The notes: a model not told the origin generated them from the sequence alone. Counted from the first letter of the stretch, positions 8,715 to 17,308 are shown. The stretch: DNA of 43,784 nucleotides from an uncultured Burkholderiales bacterium (GCA_903861115.1 CAIOTD010000148.1:1-43784), one strand, 5' to 3'. Numbers and translations: made by a program.

Positions 8715-9491
8715 TTATTTGCTTGAGTTGTTTGTTGTCGAGTAAGACAAGGGGCTTGACGCCGTGGCATTTGTTGGGGGGGAGGGTATGCTTTTGTCCC
8801 AAAAGAGACCCGGCCCAGCGTCATTGTTGCTCGAGTTGAAAAAACCAGTTGCCGGTGAAATGGGCGCATTGCTCAGTTCAACAGAGGGCGAAAGCGAGTT
8901 GTTGCTGCCTGCATTGGCTGTGGGCAGCCCCAAGAAATTGGGCAATGAAGCCAATGGGTTTTTTGAGAGATCTTTGACCCTTCTCGCCCCGTTGTAGCGT
9001 CTTTCCCAATAAGCTTGGCGCATGTCCTCGACCCGCACACCATAACCAGGCCTTGGGGAGTGAATGAATTTGTTGTCGCCAACATAAATGCCCACATGGC
9101 TGAAGGCATGCTTCATGGTGTTAAAAAACACCAAGTCACCAGGTTTGAGCTCGGTGCGCTCAATGCTTTCCGTCACCTTGGCTTGGTCGGAGGCCTTTCT
9201 TGGCAAGATGAGCCCCACCGATTGCTCAAAGATGGCGCGCACAAAGCCGCTGCAATCAAAGCCCGTATTGATGTTGGTGCCACCTGCTCGGTAGGGCACA
9301 CCTAAGAAGCCCATCGCATTGACCACAAGTTTGGAGGCTTTCTCACCGACGTTTTGGCGCAAATTGTCCAGCTGCTCGAACAGCCCCCTGTCTGACAAAA
9401 ATTTCTCTATGTCATCGTTGGGACGATTCGATGGGGCAGCGCTCGCCACGCTGCTGGCATAAATCATCAAGGCCATCACTAAATATCGCAT
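8715..9491 (-). CDS. Secreted NlpC/P60 family peptidase
   Basis: A probable cell-wall endopeptidase cleaving peptide stems of peptidoglycan in the periplasm. The product has 258 residues. It has a signal peptide with a hydrophobic core over 4-16 and a likely cut after ASA (17-19). The NlpC/P60 domain spans about 52-172 with catalytic C80 in FDCSGF, H132 in SHVGIY and H144 in FIHSP. The last 80 residues are Ser/Asn/Pro-rich and probably disordered. The weak ribosome site AAAGG lies just before the ATG on the minus strand. It is convergent with pit. The specific bond cleaved cannot be told from the sequence. Confidence 0.9.
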   Translation of the reverse strand: MRYLVMALMIYASSVASAAPSNRPNDDIEKFLSDRGLFEQLDNLRQNVGEKASKLVVNAMGFLGVPYRAGGTNINTGFDCSGFVRAIFEQSVGLILPRKASDQAKVTESIERTELKPGDLVFFNTMKHAFSHVGIYVGDNKFIHSPRPGYGVRVEDMRQAYWERRYNGARRVKDLSKNPLASLPNFLGLPTANAGSNNSLSPSVELSNAPISPATGFFNSSNNDAGPGLFWDKSIPSPPTNATASSPLSYSTTNNSSK

Positions 9492-9820
9492 AACCTTTGA
9501 TTTTAAAGGGGGTTTGTTCTTTCAGGGCGAAAATATTGAGTCAGCAAGGGGCTATTGGTCTTTAAATTGAAACTAAAGTATTGCATTTTTATTCTTCGGT
9601 GACTTCAACGGCGAGCCCATGGACGCTGAAGACCCTGTGGGTGTTCACACGGGCACCGTTCATTTCCCGCCGCCATTGAGTGCACAGCAAGCCCAAACGT
9701 GTCAAATTTTAGAAATAAAAATCAAGGCCCTAAAAAAACATCAAAGCCTTGTGCGATAGTTCTAAGGCTTGAAAAAAATGCAGACGCCTTGCACGGCGTC
9801 GATCACAGGAGAGTCAAAAC
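9492..9820. other. Divergent intergenic region with a possible micro-ORF
   Basis: The region separates the NlpC/P60 gene (minus) from the acrylyl-CoA reductase gene (plus). A 46-codon frame (9619-9759) could begin at ATG, but it has no Shine-Dalgarno and its product is not recognised. Shortly before acuI, GACGCC and GGCGTC (9783-9788 and 9795-9800) form a perfect 6-base-pair hairpin, directly ahead of the AGGAG at 9807-9811. No convincing promoter was found by eye. Confidence 0.45.
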
Positions 9821-10798
9821 ATGTACAAAGCCTTGGTTTTAAGAAAAGACGATGAATTTAAGGTGGCCGTGGAGTCTTTGCAAGACACGGACTTGCCCGA
9901 GGGAGATGTCGAAGTCCAAGTGGCGTACTCCACCTTGAACTACAAGGACGCTTTGGCCATCACCAACACCTCGCCCGTGGTCAGAAAGTGGCCCATGGTG
10001 GCGGGCATTGATGGTGCAGGTGTGGTGAGCGCTTCATCGCACCCTGATTGGAAAGAGGGAGACCTCTTTATACACAACGGGTGGGGCTATGGGGAGACCC
10101 ATTGGGGCTTGTTGGCCGAGCGCTCACGGGTCGCAGCAAGTGGCTTGGTGCACTTGCCCAAAAATCTCTCGGCTCTGCAAGCCATGGCCATCGGCACGGC
10201 CGGTTACACGGCAATGCTCTGTGTGATGGCGCTTGAAAAGCAGGGCTTGAATCCTCAAAAAGGCGAGGTCTTGGTCACGGGAGCCAGCGGTGGCGTTGGC
10301 AGTGTTGCTGTGGCGTTGCTCTCGCAACTGGGGTACAGCGTCACCGCCTCAACGGGTAAATTGTCGCAAAGTGACTATCTGAAAGCCTTGGGCGCGAAAG
10401 AGGTGATCGACCGAAGCACATTGAGTGAGCCGGGCAAACCTTTTCAAAAGGAGCGTTGGGCCGGCGTGGTGGACTCGGTGGGTTCTCACACCCTTGCCAA
10501 TGCATTGGCGCAATGCGCCTATGGGGCTACCGTTGCCGCTTGTGGCTTGGCGCAAGGCATGGATTTGCCAAGCACCGTCATGCCTTTTATTTTGCGCGGC
10601 GTGAGTTTGCTTGGGATCGACTCGGTCATGGCGCCCTTGGCCTTGCGGCAAGAGGCCTGGGCTCGATTGTCAAAGGATTTGGATTTAAAGAAGCTCGAGC
10701 AAATGACGCAAGTCATTGCGCTTGAAGAGGTGGTGACCTATGCGCAAAAACTGCGCGCGGGTCAAGTCAAAGGTCGATTGGTTGTAAAGGTTTCATAA
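9821..10798 (+). CDS. acuI: Acrylyl-CoA reductase (YhdH/AcuI family, MDR superfamily)
   Basis: A zinc-free medium-chain reductase of the YhdH/AcuI type, which uses NADPH to reduce acryloyl-CoA to propionyl-CoA. The 325-residue length, the N-terminal MYKALVL, the STLNYKDALA segment (37-46) and the nucleotide-binding GASGGVG (154-160) fit the family. AGGAG (9807-9811) precedes the ATG at nine bases. Its TAA overlaps the ATG of the next gene by one base, showing translational coupling to an isochorismatase-family hydrolase. The true substrate is inferred. A prpE gene 8 kb downstream would give the neighbouring step. A general quinone or enone reductase role cannot be excluded. Confidence 0.85.
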   Translation: MYKALVLRKDDEFKVAVESLQDTDLPEGDVEVQVAYSTLNYKDALAITNTSPVVRKWPMVAGIDGAGVVSASSHPDWKEGDLFIHNGWGYGETHWGLLAERSRVAASGLVHLPKNLSALQAMAIGTAGYTAMLCVMALEKQGLNPQKGEVLVTGASGGVGSVAVALLSQLGYSVTASTGKLSQSDYLKALGAKEVIDRSTLSEPGKPFQKERWAGVVDSVGSHTLANALAQCAYGATVAACGLAQGMDLPSTVMPFILRGVSLLGIDSVMAPLALRQEAWARLSKDLDLKKLEQMTQVIALEEVVTYAQKLRAGQVKGRLVVKVS

Positions 10799-11397
10799 TG
10801 CGACTCGCTCTAGAAGACTCACAAGTGGTCATGATTGATTTTCAAGAAAAACTCATGCCCGTCATTGCCGAACACCAAGCTGTGTTGGAGCAAGCTCACC
10901 TGCTGGCCAAAGTGGCGCATGTGCTGGGGGTGCCCATTTGGGGGACTGAACAAAACCCCTCAAAATTGGGGCACAACCCCGAGGCCTGGCGAGGCTTGTG
11001 TCAAGAGACCTTGCCCAAAATGCATTTTTCTGCATGCGATGAGGGCTTGCTCGCTTCATTAAAACCCGAGCCCAAGGCGCCGCAAGGCAACGCCCGAAGT
11101 TTGCCCAAGCATTTGCAAAAAAATACGCAGGCAAAAGTAAAAGATCAAATCGTTTTGGCCGGTTGCGAGACACACATTTGCCTTTTGCAAACGGCCATTG
11201 ATTTGATGCAAGAGGAATTGGAAGTCTGGGTGGTGGTTGACGCAACGGGCTCGAGGCGCAGCAAGGACAAAGACGCGGCACTGGATCGACTGGCTGGCGC
11301 CGGGGCTGAGCTCGTGAGTTTGGAGATGGTCATTTTTGAGTGGCTGGGAACCGCCGAGCACGAACACTTCAAGACCATTCACCAGTGGCTCAAATGA
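10798..11397 (+). CDS. Isochorismatase-family cysteine hydrolase
   Basis: The 199-residue alpha/beta hydrolase has the family catalytic triad: D14 in IDFQ, K74 in LPKMHFSA, and C128 in GCETHICLLQTA. The segment THICLLQTAIDL resembles the ISOC1/YcaC-like branch, whose substrates are mostly unknown. Between K74 and the core strand is a Lys/Pro-rich insert (about 90-115) that looks like a surface loop. The start overlaps the acuI stop by one base (TAATG), so the two are coupled. An intrinsic terminator follows at 11474. The substrate cannot be inferred from the sequence. Confidence 0.85.
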   Translation: MRLALEDSQVVMIDFQEKLMPVIAEHQAVLEQAHLLAKVAHVLGVPIWGTEQNPSKLGHNPEAWRGLCQETLPKMHFSACDEGLLASLKPEPKAPQGNARSLPKHLQKNTQAKVKDQIVLAGCETHICLLQTAIDLMQEELEVWVVVDATGSRRSKDKDAALDRLAGAGAELVSLEMVIFEWLGTAEHEHFKTIHQWLK

Positions 11398-11473
11398 ACC
11401 TATCGTAAACAATCATTGTGAACCGTCGGTCGATGTGATAAAAACGCAATCATTGAAGTTCTGCTGCAAACGC

Positions 11474-11515
11474 ATGGGGTTGAATTGTGAAAAATTCAGC
11501 CCCATTCAAATTTTT
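11474..11515 (+). terminator. Intrinsic terminator after the acuI-isochorismatase pair
   Basis: ATGGGGTTGAATT (11474-11486) pairs with AATTCAGCCCCAT (11493-11505), a 13-base stem with a single G-U wobble, around the loop GTGAAA. It is followed by TCAAATTTTT. The hairpin ends the acuI unit and separates it from the next amidohydrolase operon. Confidence 0.78.
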
Positions 11516-11559
11516 GGAGTGCAACTCAAGCCAGTTTACGTTTTATTTGAAAGACATCG

Positions 11560-12558
11560 ATGCTAGATATTTTTAATCACTTCATGCCCGACTCGATTTT
11601 CAATCGATTGGAAAAATTGGTCCCTGGACACGTGGCTCTCAAAGCCTTCCCAGAAAGACCTTCTTTGCTCGATTTGTCCTCGCGACTGAAGATGATGGAT
11701 GAGTTTGAAGGTTTGCAGCAAGTGCTCTCCTTGGCCAACCCGCCCATCGAAATTTTGGGTGGGCCTGACATCACGCCCTTGTTAGCGCAAATTGCCAACG
11801 ACGGATTGGCGGAGATCTGCAACAAACACCCCGATCGTTTTCCATGCTTTATCGCCTCCATGCCCATGAACAATGTGGAGGCGTGTTTGACAGAGATTGA
11901 CAGAACCGTCAGCATGGGTGCAAAAGGCATTCAGATTTTTACAAATGTCTTGGGCAAGCCTTTGAGTTTGCCCGAATTCAGGCCCATCTTTAAGAAAATG
12001 CACGACCTCGATTTGCCCGTGTGGATTCACCCCATCCGTGGTCCTCAGTTCGCAGACTATGCCACGGAGAAAGCCTCAGAGAATGAAATTTGGTTCAGTT
12101 TTGGTTGGCCCTATGAGACAACAGCGTGTGCCACGCGTTTGATTTTTTCAGGCATTTACGATGAGTTCCCCAATTTAAAAATCATCACCCATCACATGGG
12201 CGGCATGATTCCCTATTTTGCTGGAAAGATTGAACTCGGATTTGATCAAATCTTTTACGGAACCTCCAAAACCAACCCTCAGGTTGAAAAAGCAGGCCTT
12301 AAAAAACCCATTCTTGATTATTACAAAATGCTCTACGGTGACACGGCACTGAACGGTGGTGTTGCAGCGACCAAGTGCGGGCACGCCTTCTTTGGTTCAG
12401 AGCATGCGGTCTTTGCAACCGATGCACCGTTTGATGCCGAGGATGGCCGACTCCTCATTCGCACGACGATCGCAGCTGTCAAGGCTTTGGAGATCAGTCA
12501 AGCAGAAAAAGACAAGATCTTTTTTGGAAATGCCAAAAAGCTACTTAAGCTGAACTAA
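11560..12558 (+). CDS. Amidohydrolase family 2 (ACMSD-like) with altered HxH motif
   Basis: A TIM-barrel hydrolase or decarboxylase of the ACMSD/gamma-resorcylate decarboxylase group (332 residues). Seen motifs are WIHPIRG (H157), ITHHMGG (H211/H212) and FATDAPFD (D288), which usually bind the catalytic metal. The N-terminal metal motif D-x-H-x-H is DIFNH here, so the first His is Phe (F5) while H7 remains. Activity may use a different metal ligand set. The ribosome site is weak (GAAAGAC about 5 bases before the ATG). It is followed by a dienelactone hydrolase, a CocE-type hydrolase and a Bug receptor on the same strand with no terminator between, suggesting one operon. Substrate unknown. Confidence 0.85.
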   Translation: MLDIFNHFMPDSIFNRLEKLVPGHVALKAFPERPSLLDLSSRLKMMDEFEGLQQVLSLANPPIEILGGPDITPLLAQIANDGLAEICNKHPDRFPCFIASMPMNNVEACLTEIDRTVSMGAKGIQIFTNVLGKPLSLPEFRPIFKKMHDLDLPVWIHPIRGPQFADYATEKASENEIWFSFGWPYETTACATRLIFSGIYDEFPNLKIITHHMGGMIPYFAGKIELGFDQIFYGTSKTNPQVEKAGLKKPILDYYKMLYGDTALNGGVAATKCGHAFFGSEHAVFATDAPFDAEDGRLLIRTTIAAVKALEISQAEKDKIFFGNAKKLLKLN

Positions 12559-12605
12559 TTTTTTTATTTCAATCGATTTTGGTTGAACACGCAAGGACCC
12601 TTCAA

Positions 12606-13304
12606 TTGATCAAGTATTCAAACATCACTGTACCCATGAGAGACGGCACCATGGGGGCCTATTTGGCTGTTCCCGAGGGGCCGCCCAAAGGCGCCATCAT
12701 TGCAATCATGGAAATTTGGGGTGTCAATGACACCATGAGAGAGCATGCAAAAGAGTTTGCCGAGGCGGGCTTTATTTGCTTGGTGCCTGATTTGTTTTGG
12801 CGCCAAGAGCCTGGGGTTGAGTTGTCAGACAAAAACCCCAAGGATGTCGAGAAGGCGTTTGATTTGTACTACGACTTTGACTACGACGTGGGGGTGCTGG
12901 ATATGCAAGACACCATGGCCTACTTAAAGACGCTGCCTGAGTGCAATGGCAAAGTGGGCTCCGTGGGCTACTGTCTGGGCGGCAAGTTGTGTTACCTGAT
13001 GTGCTGCAGGACAGACATCGATTGTGCGGTGGCTTATTACGGCACTTACATTGAGCATCGAATCAAAGAGGCGCCCAACTTGCACCATCCCTTTTTGTTG
13101 CACATGGCCATGAAAGACCGCTGGGTTCAAGCCGAGGTCAATGAGCTTTTAGAGAGAAAGTTGTCCCCCAATCCCTTTGTTCGCATTGAAAAATATCCGG
13201 GTGCGGATCACGCATTTGCCAGACATGGCGGGCGCACCTACAGCAAGCCCGAGTCGGACCGTGCTTTGGGTTTGTCCATTGATTTTTTCAAAGAGCATCT
13301 CTAA
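12606..13304 (+). CDS. Dienelactone hydrolase family protein
   Basis: An alpha/beta hydrolase of the DLH family, whose members open dienelactones or cleave related esters. I choose TTG at 12606 because AAGGA (12593-12597) lies eight bases upstream; an upstream in-frame TTG at 12579 lacks such a site. From 12606 the protein is 232 residues. The nucleophile Cys is in GYCLGG (about C123), with Asp in MAMKD (about 171) and His in GADHAF (about 202), the normal Cys-Asp-His triad. An EIWGVND segment near 36-42 is typical. Co-location with ACMSD-like and CocE-like genes suggests degradation of an aromatic or lactone compound, which is inference. Confidence 0.88.
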   Translation: MIKYSNITVPMRDGTMGAYLAVPEGPPKGAIIAIMEIWGVNDTMREHAKEFAEAGFICLVPDLFWRQEPGVELSDKNPKDVEKAFDLYYDFDYDVGVLDMQDTMAYLKTLPECNGKVGSVGYCLGGKLCYLMCCRTDIDCAVAYYGTYIEHRIKEAPNLHHPFLLHMAMKDRWVQAEVNELLERKLSPNPFVRIEKYPGADHAFARHGGRTYSKPESDRALGLSIDFFKEHL

Positions 13305-13360
13305 AAAAAAGTGGTCTGTCCACCTAGAGACTTTTCAACGAAAATAGTGCCGAGGTGAAT

Positions 13361-15100
13361 GTGAGTCAAGTGCAATTCCAAGTCAGAGATGGTATGCGAA
13401 TGGCCTTTGATGTCGCCATTCCGATGGATGATGGTGTGGTCATGCGAGCGGATGTCTATTTGCCTCTAGAGGCAGGACGCTATCCCGTTGTGTTGACCTA
13501 CGGTCCTTACGCCAAGGGCTTGTCCTTTCAAGAGGGCAACCCAGGCGCGTGGAATCATTTGATCCAGCACAACCCCGAGGTCTTGGAGGGGTCCAGCAAT
13601 TTGTACCAGTCATGGGAGTTGGTCGATCCTGAGAAGTGGGTCCCTGATGGCTACGCTTTGGTGCGAGTGGACTCAAGAGGGACAGGGCGCTCTCCTGGTT
13701 TTGTCGATCCTTGGTCACCCAGAGAAACACAAGACCTGTACGCTTGTGTTGAGTGGTGTGGCGTGCAGCCATGGTCCAATGAAAAAGTAGGACTCAATGG
13801 CATCTCTTACTATGCGATGAACGCTTGGCAAGTGGCCAGTCTGAAGCCCAAACATTTGAGTGCCATTTGCGCTTGGGAGGGTGCGAGTGACTACTACCGA
13901 GAGGCCACCTTTCATGGTGGCATCATGAGCGGCTTTTTAAGCAACTGGTTCCCAAGAGCCGTGCACCGTGCGCAACACGGGTGTGGAGAGCGTGGCTCTC
14001 GCAGTCAGGTCACGGGTGAATTGGTCTGCGGGCCAGAGACCTTGCCTGAAGAGGTGTTGGCGCAAAACCGAATTGATATTGAACGCTGGATGCTTGAACA
14101 CGCCCTCGATGGCCCGGCCCACAAGGCGCGTTCGCCTCGCCTGGATTTGATTGAGGTGCCCGTTCTGTCTGCGGCAAATTGGGGCGGGCAGGGACTTCAC
14201 ACTCGTGGAAACTTTGAAGGCTTTTTGGCCGTGTCATCCAAAGAGAAGTGGCTTGAGGCCCATGGAGGCGCACACTGGGAGAGCTTTTATACCAACTACG
14301 GCATCGCTCTGCAGAAGAAATTTTTCGGGCACTTCTTAAAGGGTGAGGACACGGGCATGAGCTCGCACCCCAAGGTCACCCTCCAAGTCAGGCACGTGGA
14401 CCATTATGAAGAAAGAGCCGAGCAAGAGTGGCCTTTGGCGAGAACGCAGTGGACGCGTTTTTACTTCGATCCAGTGAGCGGCAGCTTGACGCAAAACGCA
14501 CCCCAATTCACGGGCTCCATTGCCTATGAGGCGCAAAGCGATGGCTTGATGTTTTTGAGTGCCCCGCTGCAAGCCCCCATGGAGATCACCGGGCCATCGG
14601 CTGTGAAATTGAAGCTCTCTAGTTCAACCAGCGACGCCGATGTGTTTGTCGTGCTGCGGGTCTTTAGGCCCGATGGGCGGGAGGTCACGTTTCATGGCTC
14701 CAACGACCCCAGAACGCCCATTGGAATGGGCTGGCTCAGAGCGTCCCACCGCAAACTCGATGCGCAAAAATCATTGCCCTACAGGCCCTACCACACGCAC
14801 GATGAGGTGCAAGCCTTGACGCCCCAGGTGCCCGTTGATTTGGATGTTGAAGTCTGGCCCACTTGCATTGTGATCCCCAAAGGGTTTCGCTTTGGGGTCT
14901 CCATCAGAGGGCGAGACTATGAATCGATGGGTGAGCCCTTGACGGTGCCAGGTTTCAAATACACCTTAACGGGTGTGGGTCCCTTTGTTCACGATCACCC
15001 CGTGAATCGCCCAAGCGACGTGTTTCACAACACCGTTCATCTTCACTTTAAAGATGAAGAGCAGCCCTACATCTTGTTGCCCATCATTGCGCAAAATTGA
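13361..15100 (+). CDS. CocE/NonD family hydrolase (X-Pro dipeptidyl-peptidase-like)
   Basis: An S15-like serine hydrolase of about 579 residues. Family relatives hydrolyse esters or amides such as cocaine ester, and the natural substrate is often unknown. A GTG at 13361 has GAGG at 13352-13355 as its ribosome site; a GTG at 13355 is in frame but overlaps that site. The oxyanion region SRGTGRS and the nucleophile elbow NGISYYA (Ser about 149) are seen. The usual elbow is GxSYxG, so the final Gly is Ala. A GGAHW motif supplies the likely His. The C-terminal third is the jelly-roll domain with DADVFVVLRVFRPDG. It lies 57 bases after the DLH gene, in the same probable operon. Confidence 0.87.
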   Translation: MSQVQFQVRDGMRMAFDVAIPMDDGVVMRADVYLPLEAGRYPVVLTYGPYAKGLSFQEGNPGAWNHLIQHNPEVLEGSSNLYQSWELVDPEKWVPDGYALVRVDSRGTGRSPGFVDPWSPRETQDLYACVEWCGVQPWSNEKVGLNGISYYAMNAWQVASLKPKHLSAICAWEGASDYYREATFHGGIMSGFLSNWFPRAVHRAQHGCGERGSRSQVTGELVCGPETLPEEVLAQNRIDIERWMLEHALDGPAHKARSPRLDLIEVPVLSAANWGGQGLHTRGNFEGFLAVSSKEKWLEAHGGAHWESFYTNYGIALQKKFFGHFLKGEDTGMSSHPKVTLQVRHVDHYEERAEQEWPLARTQWTRFYFDPVSGSLTQNAPQFTGSIAYEAQSDGLMFLSAPLQAPMEITGPSAVKLKLSSSTSDADVFVVLRVFRPDGREVTFHGSNDPRTPIGMGWLRASHRKLDAQKSLPYRPYHTHDEVQALTPQVPVDLDVEVWPTCIVIPKGFRFGVSIRGRDYESMGEPLTVPGFKYTLTGVGPFVHDHPVNRPSDVFHNTVHLHFKDEEQPYILLPIIAQN

Positions 15101-15110
15101 TTCAAGGGTG

Positions 15111-15129
15111 TTCAAGCACTTTGCTTGAA
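15111..15129. repeat. Short perfect hairpin between CocE-like and Bug genes
   Basis: TTCAAGC (15111-15117) and GCTTGAA (15123-15129) flank the loop ACTTT. There is no T-tract after it, so it is not an obvious terminator. It may protect or process the transcript, which is inference. Confidence 0.35.
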
Positions 15130-15181
15130 GGGGTGTGCGCATGGCTTTGAAAATGAAAACAAGAAGTTAAGGAGCAAGTTC

Positions 15182-16246
15182 ATGTATTTGTATTTTAAAA
15201 AATTAAGGCTTGAGGGGCAGCAAAGCCAGGCTTTCAAAAACCCAAGACGCAGCAGTGCCAACGTGTCGCTTTGCTTGCGCTTGTCCTTGGTGGTGTTGCT
15301 CTTGGGCAGTGGGTCCGCCATGCGCGCTCAGGCACAAACCAATCCCGCGGCAAGCGCTTATCCCAGCAAGCCGATTCGTTTTATTGTGCCGTTTCCTGCA
15401 GGCAGCGCCCCCGATGCAATTGCACGCATTGTGGGTCAACACATGCAAGTCACCTTGGGGCAACCCATGATCATTGACAACAAGCCTGGAGCCCAAGGGG
15501 CCATCGCGGCCGCCGAGGCCGCAAAGGCTTTGCCGGATGGCTACACGGTCTTTGGCGGCAACAACACCACTTTGGCGGCGAATGCCAGTCTGTACAAAAA
15601 ACTCAATTACGATCCCATCAAGGACTTCACCCCAGTCGCTCGGTTCATCACGGCTTCATTGACCTTGGTGGTCAAGGCGGATTTTCCTGCGCAAAACACC
15701 AAAGAATTTTTGGCCTTGGCCAGAGCAAAAAAGGGCGTCTACACCGTTGGCTATGCCTCGGCCGGCATGCAAGTGGCCTTGGCTGAACTCAAGTCACTTG
15801 GCAATGTAGACGTGTTGGAAGTGCCCTACAAGGGAGTGCCACAAGCGGTCAACGATGTTTTGGGCGGTCAGCTGACTTTCACCTTTGCTGACAATGCAGT
15901 GGCCTTTACACAAATCAGAGGCGGCAAGTTAAAAGGCTTCGGTGTGACATCCAGCACGCGAACGGCGTTGATGCCCGACATGCCCTCACTTGCAGAAGAG
16001 ATGCCCGGCTTTGATGTGAGCGTTTGGAGCGGCTTGGTGGTGCCGGCAGGTGCGCCCAAGGACGTGGTGGATAAACTGTGGGACGCCTCGCAAAAAGCAA
16101 TGGCCTCCACAGACGTGACCTCCAAATTGATGAACTTGGGTTTGGATCCCGCAGTGATGGGCCCTGAGGAATTCACCAAATTTGTGGTCGCAGAAAAAGC
16201 CAAGTGGGCCAGGCAAATCAAGCAAGCAGGCATCCAGCCGGAGTAA
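15182..16246 (+). CDS. Bug-family tripartite tricarboxylate-type solute receptor
   Basis: A periplasmic extracytoplasmic solute receptor of the Bug/TctC family, which binds carboxylates for TTT transporters or signalling. The ATG at 15182 is preceded by AAGGAG (15169-15174); an upstream ATG at 15125 is in frame but has no site. The product has 354 residues with a long charged n-region, a hydrophobic segment (about 29-45) and a likely cut after AQA (49-51). The mature part begins with PSKPIRFIVPFPAG and ends WARQIKQAGI, both hallmarks of Bug proteins. No TctA/TctB membrane subunits are nearby, which is common for Bug genes. The ligand is unknown but probably belongs to the adjacent hydrolase pathway. 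Confidence 0.92.
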   Translation: MYLYFKKLRLEGQQSQAFKNPRRSSANVSLCLRLSLVVLLLGSGSAMRAQAQTNPAASAYPSKPIRFIVPFPAGSAPDAIARIVGQHMQVTLGQPMIIDNKPGAQGAIAAAEAAKALPDGYTVFGGNNTTLAANASLYKKLNYDPIKDFTPVARFITASLTLVVKADFPAQNTKEFLALARAKKGVYTVGYASAGMQVALAELKSLGNVDVLEVPYKGVPQAVNDVLGGQLTFTFADNAVAFTQIRGGKLKGFGVTSSTRTALMPDMPSLAEEMPGFDVSVWSGLVVPAGAPKDVVDKLWDASQKAMASTDVTSKLMNLGLDPAVMGPEEFTKFVVAEKAKWARQIKQAGIQPE

Positions 16247-16278
16247 AGAAAAGCAGTTCGGGGCATGCAGGGGACGTC

Positions 16279-16293
16279 AAGGCGTCACGCCTT
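16279..16293. repeat. Short hairpin between convergent genes
   Basis: AAGGCG and CGCCTT pair around TCA between the ends of the Bug gene (plus) and an amidohydrolase (minus). No T-tract follows on either strand, so it is at most a weak terminator. Confidence 0.3.
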
Positions 16294-16309
16294 CATGTCA
16301 CCTCGGACC

Positions 16310-17308
16310 TTAAATTTTGAACAAGGCCCGGGGGTTGATCTCGCTCACCGTGTGGATCTCTGCTGCATTGAAATTGGCGTCCTTTAAGCTTTGCAGCGGA
16401 TTGGGGTCTGCGGGAGGGAAGGAGTCGTCTGTGCCCAAGACAATTTGAGACACACCGACTTTTTGCTTTAAGTAGTGGAGCGCTTCCTTGTCATGCAAAA
16501 TGGTGTCAAAGTACATCTCACTTAAATAACTCCAAGGTGATTTCTTGGCCTTGATGCCATTTTGTTCGTGGTGACCTTTGGCATGCATAAAGTCAAATCG
16601 GCCAATGAGGTAGGGCAGTGCGCCGCCCCCATGGGACAAAATGATTTTTAAATGGGGATGGCGATCTAAAACGCCACTCCAAATCAATGAGCCCACGCTC
16701 AAGGTGGTGTCAAAGGTATATTGAACCACTTGATTCAAAGCAAAAGCCTTGCTCCTGGGTGTGGGTTGTGCTTGCGTGGGGTGCAAAAAGATGGGCACAC
16801 CCAGTTCACTCGCGCATGCCCAGTAATCCTCTAGATCCAGTTCTCCCAGGTTCACGCCTTCTACGTTGCAGGCCACAACGCCGCCCAAAGCGCCTTGCTC
16901 CTTGACCGCGCGCTCAAGTTCCCTGGCCGCCAAGCCCGCGTTGGGCATGTGCCCGGACGCCAAAAAAGAAAAGGCGCTGGGGTTTTGTGCACAAAAGTCT
17001 CCCATCGCATTGTTGAGCATCTCGTGCCATTTTTTTCCGTGTGCATCCGCCAAGCCGTGTCCAAAGACATCCACCCAGCCTGAGAGCACTTGTTTGTGCA
17101 CCCCTTGGGCTTGCATGGCGTCCATGCGCGCTTGCGGGCTCTCCAGCAGGCGAGAGAAAAAAGGTCGACACTTCAAGCCGTAGTGAAAATGCAAGCAATG
17201 ACATTGGGGTTGCGACTCCACCACGTCGATGCCCATGGAGGGGCCTTCAATCAGGAGCTGGTCGATGATGCTTGGGGGAACATAATGGGCGTGAACGTCG
17301 ATGGCCAT
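16310..17308 (-). CDS. Amidohydrolase family 2 (ACMSD-like), canonical metal site
   Basis: A 332-residue TIM-barrel amidohydrolase of the ACMSD decarboxylase/hydratase group. All expected metal ligands are present: H6 and H8 in DVHAHYVP, H176 in FLHPTQ, H226 in ILSHGGG and D294 in LGTDDS. This contrasts with the plus-strand relative at 11560, which has lost the first His. It is transcribed away from the downstream Bug gene and convergent to the upstream one. The C-terminal SEINPRALFKI is common in the family. Decarboxylase or hydrolase activity on an aromatic or keto acid is plausible, and the substrate is unknown. Confidence 0.88.
   Translation of the reverse strand: MAIDVHAHYVPPSIIDQLLIEGPSMGIDVVESQPQCHCLHFHYGLKCRPFFSRLLESPQARMDAMQAQGVHKQVLSGWVDVFGHGLADAHGKKWHEMLNNAMGDFCAQNPSAFSFLASGHMPNAGLAARELERAVKEQGALGGVVACNVEGVNLGELDLEDYWACASELGVPIFLHPTQAQPTPRSKAFALNQVVQYTFDTTLSVGSLIWSGVLDRHPHLKIILSHGGGALPYLIGRFDFMHAKGHHEQNGIKAKKSPWSYLSEMYFDTILHDKEALHYLKQKVGVSQIVLGTDDSFPPADPNPLQSLKDANFNAAEIHTVSEINPRALFKI

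Noticed and set aside
13305-13330. A/T run and GTGG/CCAC hairpin after the dienelactone hydrolase
   Set aside because: The T-run is on the minus strand where no gene ends, and the plus strand has no T-tract after the stem.
15125-15181. Upstream ATG for the first Bug receptor
   Set aside because: It lacks a ribosome site and would place 19 charged residues before the signal peptide, while ATG 15182 has AAGGAG at good spacing.
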